A model generated the notes under the pieces. That model saw only the letters and a list, made by a program, of their open reading frames with translations, had not been told where the DNA came from and did not search any database. From Anolis sagrei (lineage: Eukaryota; Chordata; Lepidosauria; Squamata; Anolidae): a DNA stretch of 64,000 nucleotides. The DNA is taken from assembly GCF_037176765.1 (NCBI RefSeq), contig NC_090024.1, positions 194,986,278 through 195,050,277 of the forward strand, read 5' to 3'. Below, piece by piece: positions 12,651 to 25,763 of the stretch (position 1 is the first letter of the stretch; every line of letters begins with the position of its first letter). Both the position numbers and the translations under genes were made by a program.

Positions 12651-13027
12651 CCAAGAAGCTTCCTGTCAAGATGTAGAATCATAGTTATGAAGATGGAAAA
12701 TAAGGTTAGGATAGTAACGCATCCCTGTTTGGCACATGACACCAACTTAAATGGGTTGTTTTGGGAGCTGTTGCTGTCCAAGACAGTTGTCATTGTGGAG
12801 GAGCTGCAGGATGTTCACAAATTTATCAGGGCATCCAATTTTCAGGATTCCTTATTTGAAATGCTTTGAACAAGAAGTGATTTATTTCAGATTTTGGAAT
12901 ATATGTATTTGCTTATATATACATGATGAGAGATCTGTGAGATGAGACCAAAGTGTAGACGTGAAATCAATTTATGTTTCATATATAATCTTACACACAT
13001 AGCCAGAAGGTAATTTTATACAATATT

Positions 13028-13033
13028 TTTATT
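13028..13033 (-). terminator. PM20D1: Likely PM20D1 polyadenylation signal (AATAAA)
   Basis: The first AATAAA on the minus strand downstream of the PM20D1 stop, giving a 3' UTR of roughly 520 nt. No closer AATAAA or ATTAAA was seen. Another lies near 12879. No transcript evidence is available. Confidence 0.5.
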
Positions 13034-13539
13034 TTATGCATGAAACAAAGTTTGTTTACACTGAACCATCAGAAAACAAAGGCATCACTATTTCAGCCAC
13101 CCATGTGGACAATTCTAGAAATCAGAATTCCTGGTAAGTGATACACAATCTGTACTACCAACTTCAACTACACACAAAAGGTGTGTCTCCTTTGTCTCTT
13201 GCCTCTACATGAAAAACTGTCATTTTTCTATCTGAGAACAATTCAAATGTTCTTTAGTATACAAACTTTATACTGCTGCCCTATGGAGATTTTCAAGACT
13301 CTGTTAATTATGAGGTAGAACAATAACAGCAAGCTCAATACTTTGTTTTTATCAAAGCCATTTGTTCGGTTTAAGTTTTCAGTAGGTTTTCTAACCACCT
13401 GTGAAGCACAATATCTCATTACTTTAAATCTGAATGCAACTCATTATTCCTAACAGCTACGCTCTGGAAAAGAAGGCAAACTGGAACAGAGCTGTGCTAT
13501 ATATTTCAAATTCCTCGGAAACCTTGATACTTTTTGCTT

Positions 13540-13669
13540 TCATAACTCATGAAGGTTTGCATGTGGCACTGTGGGCTGGTGAAAATCGGAATGTTGAATC
13601 ACTTGGAAGAGAAACTTCACTTGCCTTTCATACCCATCAATAGAGATCCTTTCATTCAACCCATGGAAC
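13540..13669 (-). CDS. PM20D1: PM20D1 exon 13 (last, stop codon)
   Basis: 130 nt of coding sequence reading (R)[19 protein letters not shown], then [20 protein letters not shown] and HEL before TGA (13542-13540). H486 in FHGLNE is the last metal ligand of the family. The tail ...PHANLHEL parallels human ...VSHLHKL. The acceptor is TTAATCAG|GTTCC. The preceding intron is about 4.1 kb and full of repeats. Confidence 0.94.
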
Positions 13670-16227
13670 CTGATTAAAAGAAAAATAATGATGTTTTATA
13701 CCAATCAGTATCAAATCATCTCCATTCTACTGTGACTATGTAATTAGCTGATTTTAATAGGTCTACTAAGTCTGGGAGAGTCAGCATAGTTTCAGTGTAT
13801 GACTAGGACAGTGGGAGACCAGGGTTCGAATCCCCACATGGCCACTGAAATCCAGTGAGTGACTTTGGGCAAGTCACACTCTCTCAGCCTCCAAGAAAGG
13901 CATAATGTAAACAAATTCTGCAAAGAGAAATTCTGTGATAGTTTCATTTTAGGGTTGCCATAAATTAGAAATAATTTGCTGGCATACAACTAAATCTGAA
14001 GCCAACCTCAAGCTTCTGATTACGAATCCATTAAGTATGCAGTTATTTTTTTGTCAAAAATGTACATTTCAGTCCTCTTCAATTAAGCCTCAGGCCCCAT
14101 CTACATTGCCATAGAATGTAGTTTGAAACTGCTTTGTATGGTCAGTATAGACATATATTGCAGTTCAGTGCAGTTAAACTGCATTATATGAGTCTATATT
14201 GTCCACATAATGCAGTTTCAAACTGCATTATATGGCAATGTAGATGCGGCCGAGTGGTTCACTGAGTGCAAAAACAGGTATCTGTAGTCATTTGTGTTCT
14301 TTAGACCCCATCTACATTGCCATATAATGCAGTTTGAAACTGCATTATATGGACAATATACACTCATATAATGCATTTTAACTGCATTGAACTGCGTGGA
14401 CTCATACAATGCAGTTCAATGCAGTTAAACTGCATTAAGGAAATGCATAATATCTCAGTGTAAACAGGGCCTGTTTGGTGTAAGGTCTCAGGTGAGAAAT
14501 TTGGATTAAGAGGTAAACCTCACTAAGAGTGTTTAAGAGCGTGCCTACATTAAAGTTAATGAACTTGACTTTCAGTTAATCATTTATGCTTTAACTAACA
14601 TATGTACTCAATAACTTATTTACTTAATTTATTTAAAGTGTTTATTGTCTCTAAGTCTGCCAGGGACTCTGATAATGCTATGGGAAATTTGATCCATTGG
14701 TTATGTTGTGGTGGGATTTGCAGTCCAACAATGTGCGAAGAGCCACATCTTCCCCATTGCTGTACGGAAAAATGCTGCAGCAGTTAACAACATGAAACCA
14801 TAGAATTGCGCGGGAGGACCAAAAATGCTTAGCCATAATCTATTCTTTCAATCATCTACAGGGCAGAGGCAGTGGCACATACAGTAATGTGTGAATAATT
14901 AAATCCGTAAACATTTAACTCACAAATTTTAAGGGATGACTGTGTATCTCAGAAATATATTTTGAAAGTATGGTTATGCAAAAAAGGAAACCAAAAACAG
15001 TAAAATGAAAAAGATGGGGGAAAGGGGGAAGTACAGAGGTTATGAAAAAGGGATAGGGATATATTGTCAGATGCTTTCATGGCTGGGATCACTGGGTTGT
15101 TGTAGGTTTTTCGGGCTGTATGGCCATGTTCTAGAAGCATTCTCTCCTGACATTTTGGCTGCATCTATGGCAGGCATCCTCAGAGGTTGTGAGGTCTGTT
15201 GGAAACTAGGAAAAATGGGTTTACATATCCATGGAAAGTCCAAAGTGGGAGAAAGAACTCTTGTCTGTTGGAGCTGGGTGTGAATGTTTCAATTGGCCAC
15301 CTTGATTAACATTTGATGGCCTTACAGTTTTTAGGTGTGCCCTGTTACTGCCTGGGGGAATTCTTTGTTAAGAGGTGATTAGCTGTTCCTGATTGTTTCT
15401 TTTCTGGAGTTCCACTGTGTTTGAGTTTTGTTCTTTATTTACTGTTATAATTTTAGAGGTTTTTTTAATACTGGTAGCCACATTTTCATGGTTTCTTCCT
15501 TTCTGTTGAAAATGTCCACATGCCTGTGGATTTCAGTGGTTTCTTTGTGTAGCCTGACATAGTGGTTGTTAGAGTGGTCCAGCATTTCTGTGTTCTCCAA
15601 TAACACAGGTTGGTTCTGTGTTCTCCAATAACGCAGGTTGGTTCAGCAGGTGCTCTGCTATGGCTGACTTCTCTGGTTGAAGTAGTCTGCAGTGCCTTTC
15701 ATGTTCCTTGATTTGTGTTTAGGCAATGCTGCGTTTGGTGGTCCCTATGTAGACTTGTCCATAGCTGCATGGTATTCGGTAGACTCCTGCAGAGGTGAGA
15801 GGATTCCTCTTGTCCTTTACTGAATGTAGCAAAGTACAAATGCCACATCCAACCTCTGAGGATGCCTGCCATTGATGCAGGCAAAACGCTAGGAGAGAAT
15901 GCTTCCAGAACATGGCCACACAGCCCGAAAAACCTACAACAACCCATATAGGGATATTCTTTGAATTTTTATTTTCATATATCATTGTGGTTTGAATGGA
16001 ATCTTAATGCATTTGTGCTAATACGAATACTTCCAAACTCTGTACAAAAACTGTACAAAGAGGGGCCTATATTGCTCTTTGCCAACTACCAACCTCTAAC
16101 ATATATTTGAAGTTCTGGCCATTTTCAAACTTAAGGATCAGGCACCTTGTGTTTTTAGGTACCTTGTGCCATGTGTAAGCAACCTCGAGTCCCTTCAGGG
16201 AGATGGTAGTGGAATACAAGAATAAAG

Positions 16228-16259
<32 letters not shown>

Positions 16260-19200
16260 ATTATTATTATTATATAGGAAAGTTTTGTTAGGATCTCTAT
16301 GTCTGATGTAAATAAATAAATACAGTTTGTTTCCTTTTACTGTGTGTGTGAAGCAATAACACAGGGTGAGATTAAAACAAGCCAAACCATTTTTAGATCT
16401 ATATCATAGTACTTCCTAACTGTTTTTGCAGGCACAGGTTGCCTCCTGCAACATGCTCTAAAACAGCCCCAAACATGGCTTTGTGGAAGAAAAGCTGGGC
16501 CTAGAAATACGATACTAATGCTATTATGGACCATAGGATTTTTGTTGCTGGCTTTAGGTTACACTTTTAATCATTACACTATGTAACAATTTTTTTTAAA
16601 ATGTTCATGGTCTAAAAGTGTTATTTCCCGTTTAATCGTGCAGGACTTACTCTGAAAGTAGTTGTTATACTCCGTACACCTTGTTTTTGTGGCTGCTACA
16701 AACTATGTTAAATTGGTTGAGACACTCTGAAAAATTAATTAAAAAACTGTAGCAAAATGTGATGCAGGTTGTCTCGCCAAAAACAAAGTTTTTGCAGTTG
16801 TATAAACTTTTCCCGTGTTTTTATGATAGAACCAATCAGGGAATGACATTTATAACTCAGGCTCAAAAATCGTGTTACCTTGTGTTATTATTTCTTTACA
16901 TTAGGCTCACCTGACAATGGAACATTATGTATCTGTAACATAAGCCAGAATTGTTGGGGTGGGGGAATTCTTTTCTCATCCACATTTCCCAAAATCTTCA
17001 GGCCTGCCTGGCCACGGGCTCCAGTGATTGGAAGTTTTGGGAATTGCAATCCAAATAGTTGTGGTTTTTAGCTTTTAATATGTTTTAATGGTTTTTAACT
17101 GTGAATTTTTAATACTGTTATGTTTAATTCTGTTTTAAAGTTTGCATGTTTGTATATTTTAAATTCTGTGCTCATACTTTTAATGTAAGTCACTTTGGGT
17201 CTTCTTTGGGAGAGATAAAGTGGGGCATAAATAAACATAAACAAAATAATAATAGTCCTAGACACTTGGGAAGTGTCCGATGTGTGAGCAAATACAACAG
17301 CCAGCATAGTGATCTTATTTGCCTTGTACTAATCTTGTTGTGTATCAAATAATATTTTTTCCAAGCTGTTCTCCAGGCAATTCAAGAGGGATAGGAATTG
17401 TCCTTCAGACATAAAAGAGTTTTCAGTTTCTGTTCAAGATCAAGCTTTGTCTGACATCTTTTGGTTTAATTTGACTACAGTTTATGGAAACTCTTATCAT
17501 TTTATTGGTAAAGATTTATTCAGAGGTTTACCATTGACTTCATCAAAGGTTGAATGTGACTTGCCCAGGCCACCCAGTGCATTTGCATGGCTAACAGAAC
17601 CTCGGTCTCCTGAATTCTTTTCTGAGACTCAAACCACAATATTATAAACCCATTCAAGGCTATAGAGAAGGGCTGCTCTGCATCCAGTTTCAATAGTAGC
17701 AATTTATTTGCAATGATAGTGAAACATTCGTGTTTATCTCCACGAGCTTTCACTAGGAAGAAATTATCAAGTAGAACAACTATACCTTGGTAAATCTGTG
17801 GGGTTGAAGAACACTGGGTTGAATCGATAAGCAGCGTTTGTAAGACTGGTGTAATGTCTACTGTCAGTGTTTCCAACACAAATACCTAGAAGAGAAAACA
17901 TCAGTGTAACTCAGGAATGGCAGCAAAGAAGTCAATGCTACTTTAAGACCATTATAAGAATTAGATCTCAATGTTGGGTAATTTAAGAATAGAAAAAGTA
18001 TTTCCTACATAAATCAGCAACAACAGTTTAGCAGATCAGAAGCTTCTTAAACACAGCAGTAGAGCAAATGAGATTCAGCAATTATAGGAATAGGGTCAAG
18101 CTTTAAAAATTATGAGAGACTTTATTGAAAGAACTACATTTCTATATAGTAAAGTTAGGACCCATTTATCTATCTAGCTCTCTGTAGACATCTTCTCTCT
18201 ATATATGCTTACAGGAGAAGCATAAAATGGAAGTCTCAAAGGCTTACTATGTGGCCAGGACACTTGGATAAAAAGAAGTGTGTCCGTGAGATCTAACAGC
18301 CCAACAAACAGGAGAGAATGAGAGAGAGAGAGAGAGAGAGAGAGGACCATGGGGAAGGACTTTCTCTACCAGCTAACTCATCTGCCTATATATTTCCTTG
18401 ATGAGAACTATAAACTTGTGCAGGATGTGACTGAATTTCAACACTCAAGTCCTCGGAGTCCAATTGCAAGTGCCAACTAGAGTAAATACACTATATCAAT
18501 AGGTTGATCTATTATTCAGTAACTGATTCAGCTATTTTCTTTAGTTGGAACTATCAACTGGATTTAGGTCCCAGCTGGGAGAAACATGCTGAAATGTCCT
18601 TAGGATGCTAATCAAGGTGTCCAACTGAATCATTCACACCTATCGCCAACAGACTCCTATGACTCCTACTACTCCCAGAATGCTTCAGTGTGCACATCCA
18701 AGGCACAACGCCATCCAGGCCTCCTGGGAGTCGTCATCTGGAGGGGCAAGGAATCGTCTCTGGACAACACCCAGCAGCCCCGAGCGACAGCGTGCCTTGG
18801 ATGTGCTCACTGAGGCATTCTGGAAGCAGTAGTTCCCTGATTCTTATGGCTCGCAGAATGCCTCAGCGAGCACATCCAAGGCACCCCACCACCCGGGGCT
18901 GCTGGTAGTCGTCCAGAAGTGCTTCCTTACACCTCTGGATGATGACTCCCAGTTGCCCTGGACAGCAGCGTGCCTTGGATGTGCTTGCTGAGGCATTCTG
19001 GGAGCAGTAGGAGTCAGGGAACTACGGCTCCCAGAATGCCTCAGCGAACATATCCAAGGCACACCACCACCCAGGGATGCTGGAAGTCATCATCCGGAGG
19101 CACTTCCTTGGGCCTAGGCAAGCCCAGTGGCCTTTGGAGGTGAGCGGTGAGGGCGGAGGAGGTCCTTGAAAAGAGAGTGGTGAGGGCCATAGGGTCATAG

Positions 19201-22200
19201 TGTTGGAAGAGGAGTAGTCTTAAATGGCGAGTATATCTCAAATTCTGTATTTTATCTTTAAAAGTTGGGGGTCGTCTTATACCCCCAGTCGCCTTGTATA
19301 GCGGAAAATATGGTATATGTGATAGCTTTGTATAAGCTCCCACAAATTGTATATGTGAAATGAGAGACTGAAGTCAAAGTACACTTGCCAGTTTTTATTA
19401 GTTTTTTTTTTAAAATAATGCTTACTGCCAAAAGGTTCTCAGGTCCAAAAAAAGGGGGGGGGGGGAAGAGGAGGGAAAACAAGTTTTTAAAAAAATCTGA
19501 GCAAGTGTATATGTGTTGTGGATGCTACAATGAAATAAAATTCAAAAAAATTAGAAACAAAATAGGGATTACTGAGCAGAAACAAAGAACAAAGTAATAA
19601 CAATCATGCATTGCCAGTACCTGGAGCTATACTGCCAACATCTGTGAAAACATCCAGAATAGCCTGACGGAAAACCTGCACGCCGAAGGTCTGGTCATCC
19701 CAGGGACTAATTGGAAGTGGATCAAAAGCGTCCTCCAGTTCTATCTTCACTTGGCCATCATCAATTGTTTGTTCTATTATTTCCAAGACCTAAGAACAAA
19801 TCCAAAAGAACAAGCGAGCCCATGTAGCAAGACGGTTTTTGTCACACAATTAACACAGATTGTAGGTCAACTCTGCAAATCAATTACAGCTTTCTAAAGG
19901 AAGTTACAGAGTCAGTATAGAAGCCAGTATGGGGCCTGGCTATTGAACTTTTTCCAGTTACACAACGGGATCACAAGTGTTAACAAGTTCTTGACAGGAA
20001 ATTAATTTTGAGCAACCACCTCTAAAGACCCTCAGACTGTCTACATTTCTAATGTAGAGATCATTGAGAGATGCTAAAAATAAAATGAAAACAGAAGACA
20101 AGAAGACACATTCATTAGTTATTCCATCACTGATTTTAGAATAGGAGGGCAATTATTAAAATAACTCTTTTGTTATTTGATATTCTTGGCCTACTAACTC
20201 AATTTATGTTTGTCAAAACAATAATGTATCGCTCAACAGTCTTAGTCTACAAAAGAGAAATCTATGGCTATTGTCTGCAAGGTCTCTGTCTCACTGCCAA
20301 ATTGAAAAGACAACAATCCCAGACTTGACAGTTTATACTAAGATAAAACAAGGAGGGTGAAACAAAAATCACATTCCACATACCTGGTCAACTGTTTGAG
20401 CTGGATGAATGCGGAAATTTGCAGTTGCATTTGCGAACGGTGGAATGACATTGGACTTGACAAGAGGGAAGGAAAAGAGGCACAGAGAATAAGGGTACAA
20501 TCTTCAAGCAACAAGGCAAAGATTTAAAGCAATCCATTGCCCACTAATTATTGTTCAAATTATTATACAGTCTTTAGTTTGTCTGTGATGCCTTATGAAA
20601 ATTAAATGAGCCATGCATTTAAGGAATACACATTTTACTCTTTGCGCTTGAAATTCATTATTCCCTTTGCTCTTAAGTTATACTAACACAAAATAAAGTT
20701 CTGTTTTGATGCTTTGGCAATGGAGGGATCCACAAGAGCTGTATCCTAGAAGGAAAGCAGCTTCAGGGTCAGGTTGTTCTGTCTTTAACTCATTTCTAAC
20801 TTATTGCGACTCTTAAGGTGAATCTATCACTGTGTTTTCTTGGCAAGATTTTTTCAGAAGAGATTTGTCTTTGCTTTCCTCTTGGGTTGAAAGTGTGTGA
20901 CTTGCCCAAGGCTACCCAGTGAGTTTCTATGGCAAAGATCCCAATGCCACTCTTCAGAGCCCTAGTTCAGTGCTCAAAGCCCTACTTGCCTTTTTGATGC
21001 ATTCCCTTTAAACCATATTCCACGCTTGCCACATGATTGGGGCAACAGTACATTTAAAAGGCACAAGTCTGCCACCACTGGGTGTTATTCGGGCTGCTTT
21101 TTAAAACAGAAAATTACGAATAATAAAAGCCCAATGTGCCCTTTCTCATTCCGCCACTGAGTGTCACTGTTTAACTAGCACATCAAATAAAGCCTCTTAA
21201 TAAAATAATATTATTTTGAGGGGAATTTGTTTGAGTACTGTTTCTTATACTGAGAATCCTGGATCCAACTGGGATTCCCTTACCTCAATACACTCTATAT
21301 GGGGTTGCCTTTGAAGACTGTTCGGAAGCTCCAAATGGTCCATTGGACGGCAGCCAGATTGCTTTGCTGGACCGGGGTACAGGGAGCACACAACCCCCCT
21401 GTTACATCAGCTCCACTGGCTGCCAGTCTGCTACCGAGCACAATTCAAAGTGCTGGCTTTAGCCTATAAAGCCCGAAATGGTTCCAGCCCAGTTTATGCG
21501 TCCAAATGTATATCCCCCTGTGAACCATCTCGGAGGTTAAGATTGCCCGGGGAGGCCCTGCTCTCGTTCCCACCTTCTTCACAGGCGTGACTGGTGGGTA
21601 CGAGGGACAGGGTCTTCTCAGTGGTGTCCCCTTGTCTGTGGAATGCCATCCCCAATGAAATTAGGTCAGCACCCTCCCTCTTGGCCTTCAGAAAAAAGCA
21701 AAAATATGGCTGTGGAAACAAGCATTTGGGCAGTAAGCAGGACAAGAAATGAACCCGGATTATGTACAATGTTATTTGATACTGGAACGGCCTGGACCAT
21801 GCTTCTGGATTGGCTGATGTTAATGTTTATATTGAAGTGTTTCTAATCCCATATTTTAATGTTTAATGTAATTACATTTTATGATTTAATTGATAGTTTT
21901 ATGTTACTGTTGTTTTTATGTTAGGTTTTCATATTTTGTAAGGCATTGAATTTTGCAGTGAATACATTGGAAACCACTTTGAGTCCCCCCAGGGGTGAGA
22001 AAAGTGGTATATAAATGAAATAAGTAAATAAATAAATGCTGGGTTCCTGAAAAAATCTGCAATAGTAAACAGGATTATAGATCTGTTGCCAAGTAGATGT
22101 TTTAGATATTTACATAAATTTGATTGCGGCATTTACAGTGGATTCAGATATATTTCAGATATACTTACTAAAAAGGGTAATCCATTTGTTTAGCTAGCCT

Positions 22201-25200
22201 TGCAAATGCTGATTTATTATTAGTAAATCTTTGGTTTATACTGATTTTATATAGCTATATATTCTCAGGCCAAAAAGGGTAGAAAGTTTAAGAAACTTTG
22301 GTTTAAAGTACTTTATTTTTTAAGAAACATTTAGTGCCAGCATATCAACCCAACTCAGACCCCAACTCATCTATGATCCAAATTTCCATTTTGTGGAGAG
22401 GAACTTCAGCTGGTTTTCAATCTTGAACCTCCTGGTGGTCCTTCAGAATGCCTGGATTCTTTCTCAGTCCCAGGTTCAGGACTGTGGTCATTCAGCTACA
22501 GTGGCCCCTTCTACACTGTCATATATATCAAAGTAGATAATCCACATGATCTGCTTTGAACTGAATTATATGAGTCTATACTGCCATATAATCTAGTTCA
22601 AAGCAGATAATCTGGATTTTCTATGGCAGTGTTGAAGGGGCCTGCATCTAGTTTCCCAATCATAACAACAGAACCTCATGTGGAAATCCTCTATCAAGAT
22701 ATACCTTCTGATGGTGGAAGGGAACTATGCATCAGTTTGCACCACAGTGGAATTCTGACTTCACCACTATATTCGGCATTTAGGCAGACATGCTAATAAG
22801 TAACTATATCATGCCATGCAATGTCAAAAATCTACTGTACATGTATCCAAACGTTGTGGCCTTTTAAAAAAGTTAGGATTTCCGCATTTGTTCAACCTCT
22901 CCTCTACCCACTTTTAGAACCTGTGAGCACCAGTGACATGCTGAAACTGGCTACTGCTCTCTGCTTAAAGTACATATATTTAGAGGCAAACTAGTAGTTC
23001 ATTTTCTATCTAACCAGAAAGTTATTCATGCTATATATAAGGGGATGGGGTGGGGGTGGGGATGGGGATGCATGCCCTGAGTCAATATGCTGAATTCAAG
23101 AAAAGGGAATAGACAGCCTGGAAAGAGAAACTGCCACTTGGAAAGGCAGGGATGTATTCTCATAATATTCACATTAGTAATCTGGGAGACTCTCAATATA
23201 CTTTAGGGCAGTGGTTCCCAACTTCTTCTTCTTCTTCTTCTTTTTTTTTTTTTTTTACTAGGGACCACTTTTACCAGGGACTACTTGACCAGGGACTACC
23301 TCTAACATTAGTACCAAAAGCATTATGAATCGGTTTTTGGTCAACTATAGATTCGGTTTGGGTTGCTGATTCAGAAAATTGCATTGGATAAACCACATTA
23401 GCTCTAGTTTCTGATAAAGAAAATATGCCATGGTCAGCAACAGGGAAGGAGTGGCAGGCAGTGTGAAAGGAGCAGAAATAAAATAAATAATAAAAAATAA
23501 AGAGGAAGGAGGCTTGTGGGTCAGATTTTTATCCTCATGGCCTACTGATGGTCTGTGGCCCACAGGTTAAGAACCACTGCTTTAGGGAAATCCCCTTAAT
23601 TCATAGAATGGTACCTTGATTCCTCCATTAAACATAGTCAGTGCGGTAGTGGTCCGAACAAATGTATTTGTGCTGGGTGTCCGCTCAAGAAATCTGTGTG
23701 AAAATGAAGAATTTCTTCAAAATAAAATAATGTAGTTTTCCCTTTCACAAATTAGGTACAATATTTTGGATCAATAAATATACATCTATCCCCTATGTTT
23801 GTGTGTGTTCCACCTGAATTTCTTTATTTGAAGGTTTTGGCAGGAACACCGCATTTCCACATACAATGTATTAATTATTTCTGATTGCTGTATGAAATAA
23901 GAAATTTTGACCCAGTGACTTGGATGAAGGAGTAAAGAGAATTCTCATCAATTTTGCACATTTTGCCGAACTGGAGTGGAGGATTGGTAACAGCTCATTA
24001 GATCGAAAATGATTTATAACAAATTGAAGAAATGGGAGAAAATAAGCCAATTGAATTTCAACAGACATAAATGTATGCTTTTATACTTAGGAAGGGAAAA
24101 ATCAGATGTAGGTACTTTATGCTGTCCAAACAGCTATATTTAGAGGTTTTAGTAGACCACCTACTAAACATGAGTCAGTAGTGCAACATGGCAGCAAACT
24201 GAAATCTAATTCAATCTTAGGCTGTGTCAACTGTTCAACACTTCCATCAATGGAAGTAGCAATAGATTGTTAATTTGGAATACTGTCTCTAGTTTTGGGC
24301 ACCATTTTAAGGAAACTGGTGGGAATACATTTTATCATCTCAAATATACTGGAATTCCCATAGAATCAGAAAATAACCTGAAGTTATACTTTTTATCCTT
24401 GTGGATGTGTGTTACATAAATTAAATGTATTTAAATTAGATAATCTATTTAATTTCAGAAAATCTTGAGAGGATGAATAGTCCCTTTCTTCTTCTATTTC
24501 AGTATACAATGTAGTTACATTCTGCCTGCATTACCATCTGTTAAGATAGTATATTATCTTCTTGACACTCAAATAGGTCCTCTTTTAGAATATCACAGAA
24601 AATAAATGTAATGGACATATTTCAGCAAAATAAATCCCTTATTGTTTTGCAACTTCCAAAAATTATGAATAATTTAAAGATGAAAGCAGGTACTTCCAAG
24701 AAGGGAATGCACTAATATATCCTGCCTCTTTCTTACCTGCCAACTAGAGGTGCAAATAGCCACAGATTTGCCATGATGATATTGAGAGGGAACTTAAACT
24801 GAATGTAAGAGAAGAAAACAGGAAAACATATCAGAAAATCTAGCTCTTAACAAAAAGTATGTTCTGAAATAATATTTCTGTTGGAAGCATTCTTGCAGAT
24901 TATGCGTACAAAGCATAATCCAGACTATTTCTTCTATATGTAAGCCACCCCATCCACTTCCATTTGCTTTTGACTTCAGCTAATCTTATTTTGAAGTTAT
25001 ACCCAAATGTATAATAATTTATGCTTGCACTCTACAGCAGTATTCAAAGCTGGTTTGCCATCACATTGTAGTACACATTGTAGTACTGTTGGGTCAGATA
25101 TAATGGCAACTGCTAGACTGATCAAACCAAGAACTAAAATGGCATAGAAACATGTAATTCACTGAAAACAAGTGGAAGGGCACAAATTGCTAAATCCTTA

Positions 25201-25727
25201 CTTCTGGTGCCAATTCCTCAAACATCAAGAGTTCAGGTCCCTGACCAAACAGATTTGGCATTGGATTCTTCTCCAGCCTGGAAAAAATGCAGGACAAACA
25301 AACACTCCATTCATAATTTTAGCCAACTTAACAACTGGTGCAGTTATATAGCCCTTTGAGAGCATATTTTAATAATAGTAGTAGCAGCAACAATTTTTTG
25401 GTCCTTTAAAGAACTTAGATTTGTACACAACACATAAAATGACAACTCCTGCCTAGACATACTTGTAATCAGATAATGTTTCTATGAGTATGTTTCTTTA
25501 AACAAATGATAACATTTTAAATAAATACTCCACTGAAGCTTTCTCACCAAAACTTGTTTCCAAAACAAGGAATTTTTTTTTCAAAATCCAATTATCACAG
25601 GGACAGAAAGTGAGATGAAATCTTTTGAACAGGAACACAGAGAGCAAAGCAAACACCACAGGAGTGTTAACTCTTCCCTATGCTACCCAAAGCTTGCTTG
25701 CTCTCTCTGTCTCTCTGTTTCTCTTTC

Positions 25728-25763
<36 letters not shown>

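Noticed and set aside
1-13000. SLC41A1 exons, expected next to PM20D1 from human gene order
   Set aside because: No segment resembling SLC41A1 coding sequence could be recognised; the gene probably lies beyond the left edge.
17520-17879. 119-codon minus-strand frame overlapping PM20D1 exon 12
   Set aside because: It runs in a different frame from the exon and continues into intron 12 and a SINE fragment; exon 12 is defined by its own splice sites and homology.
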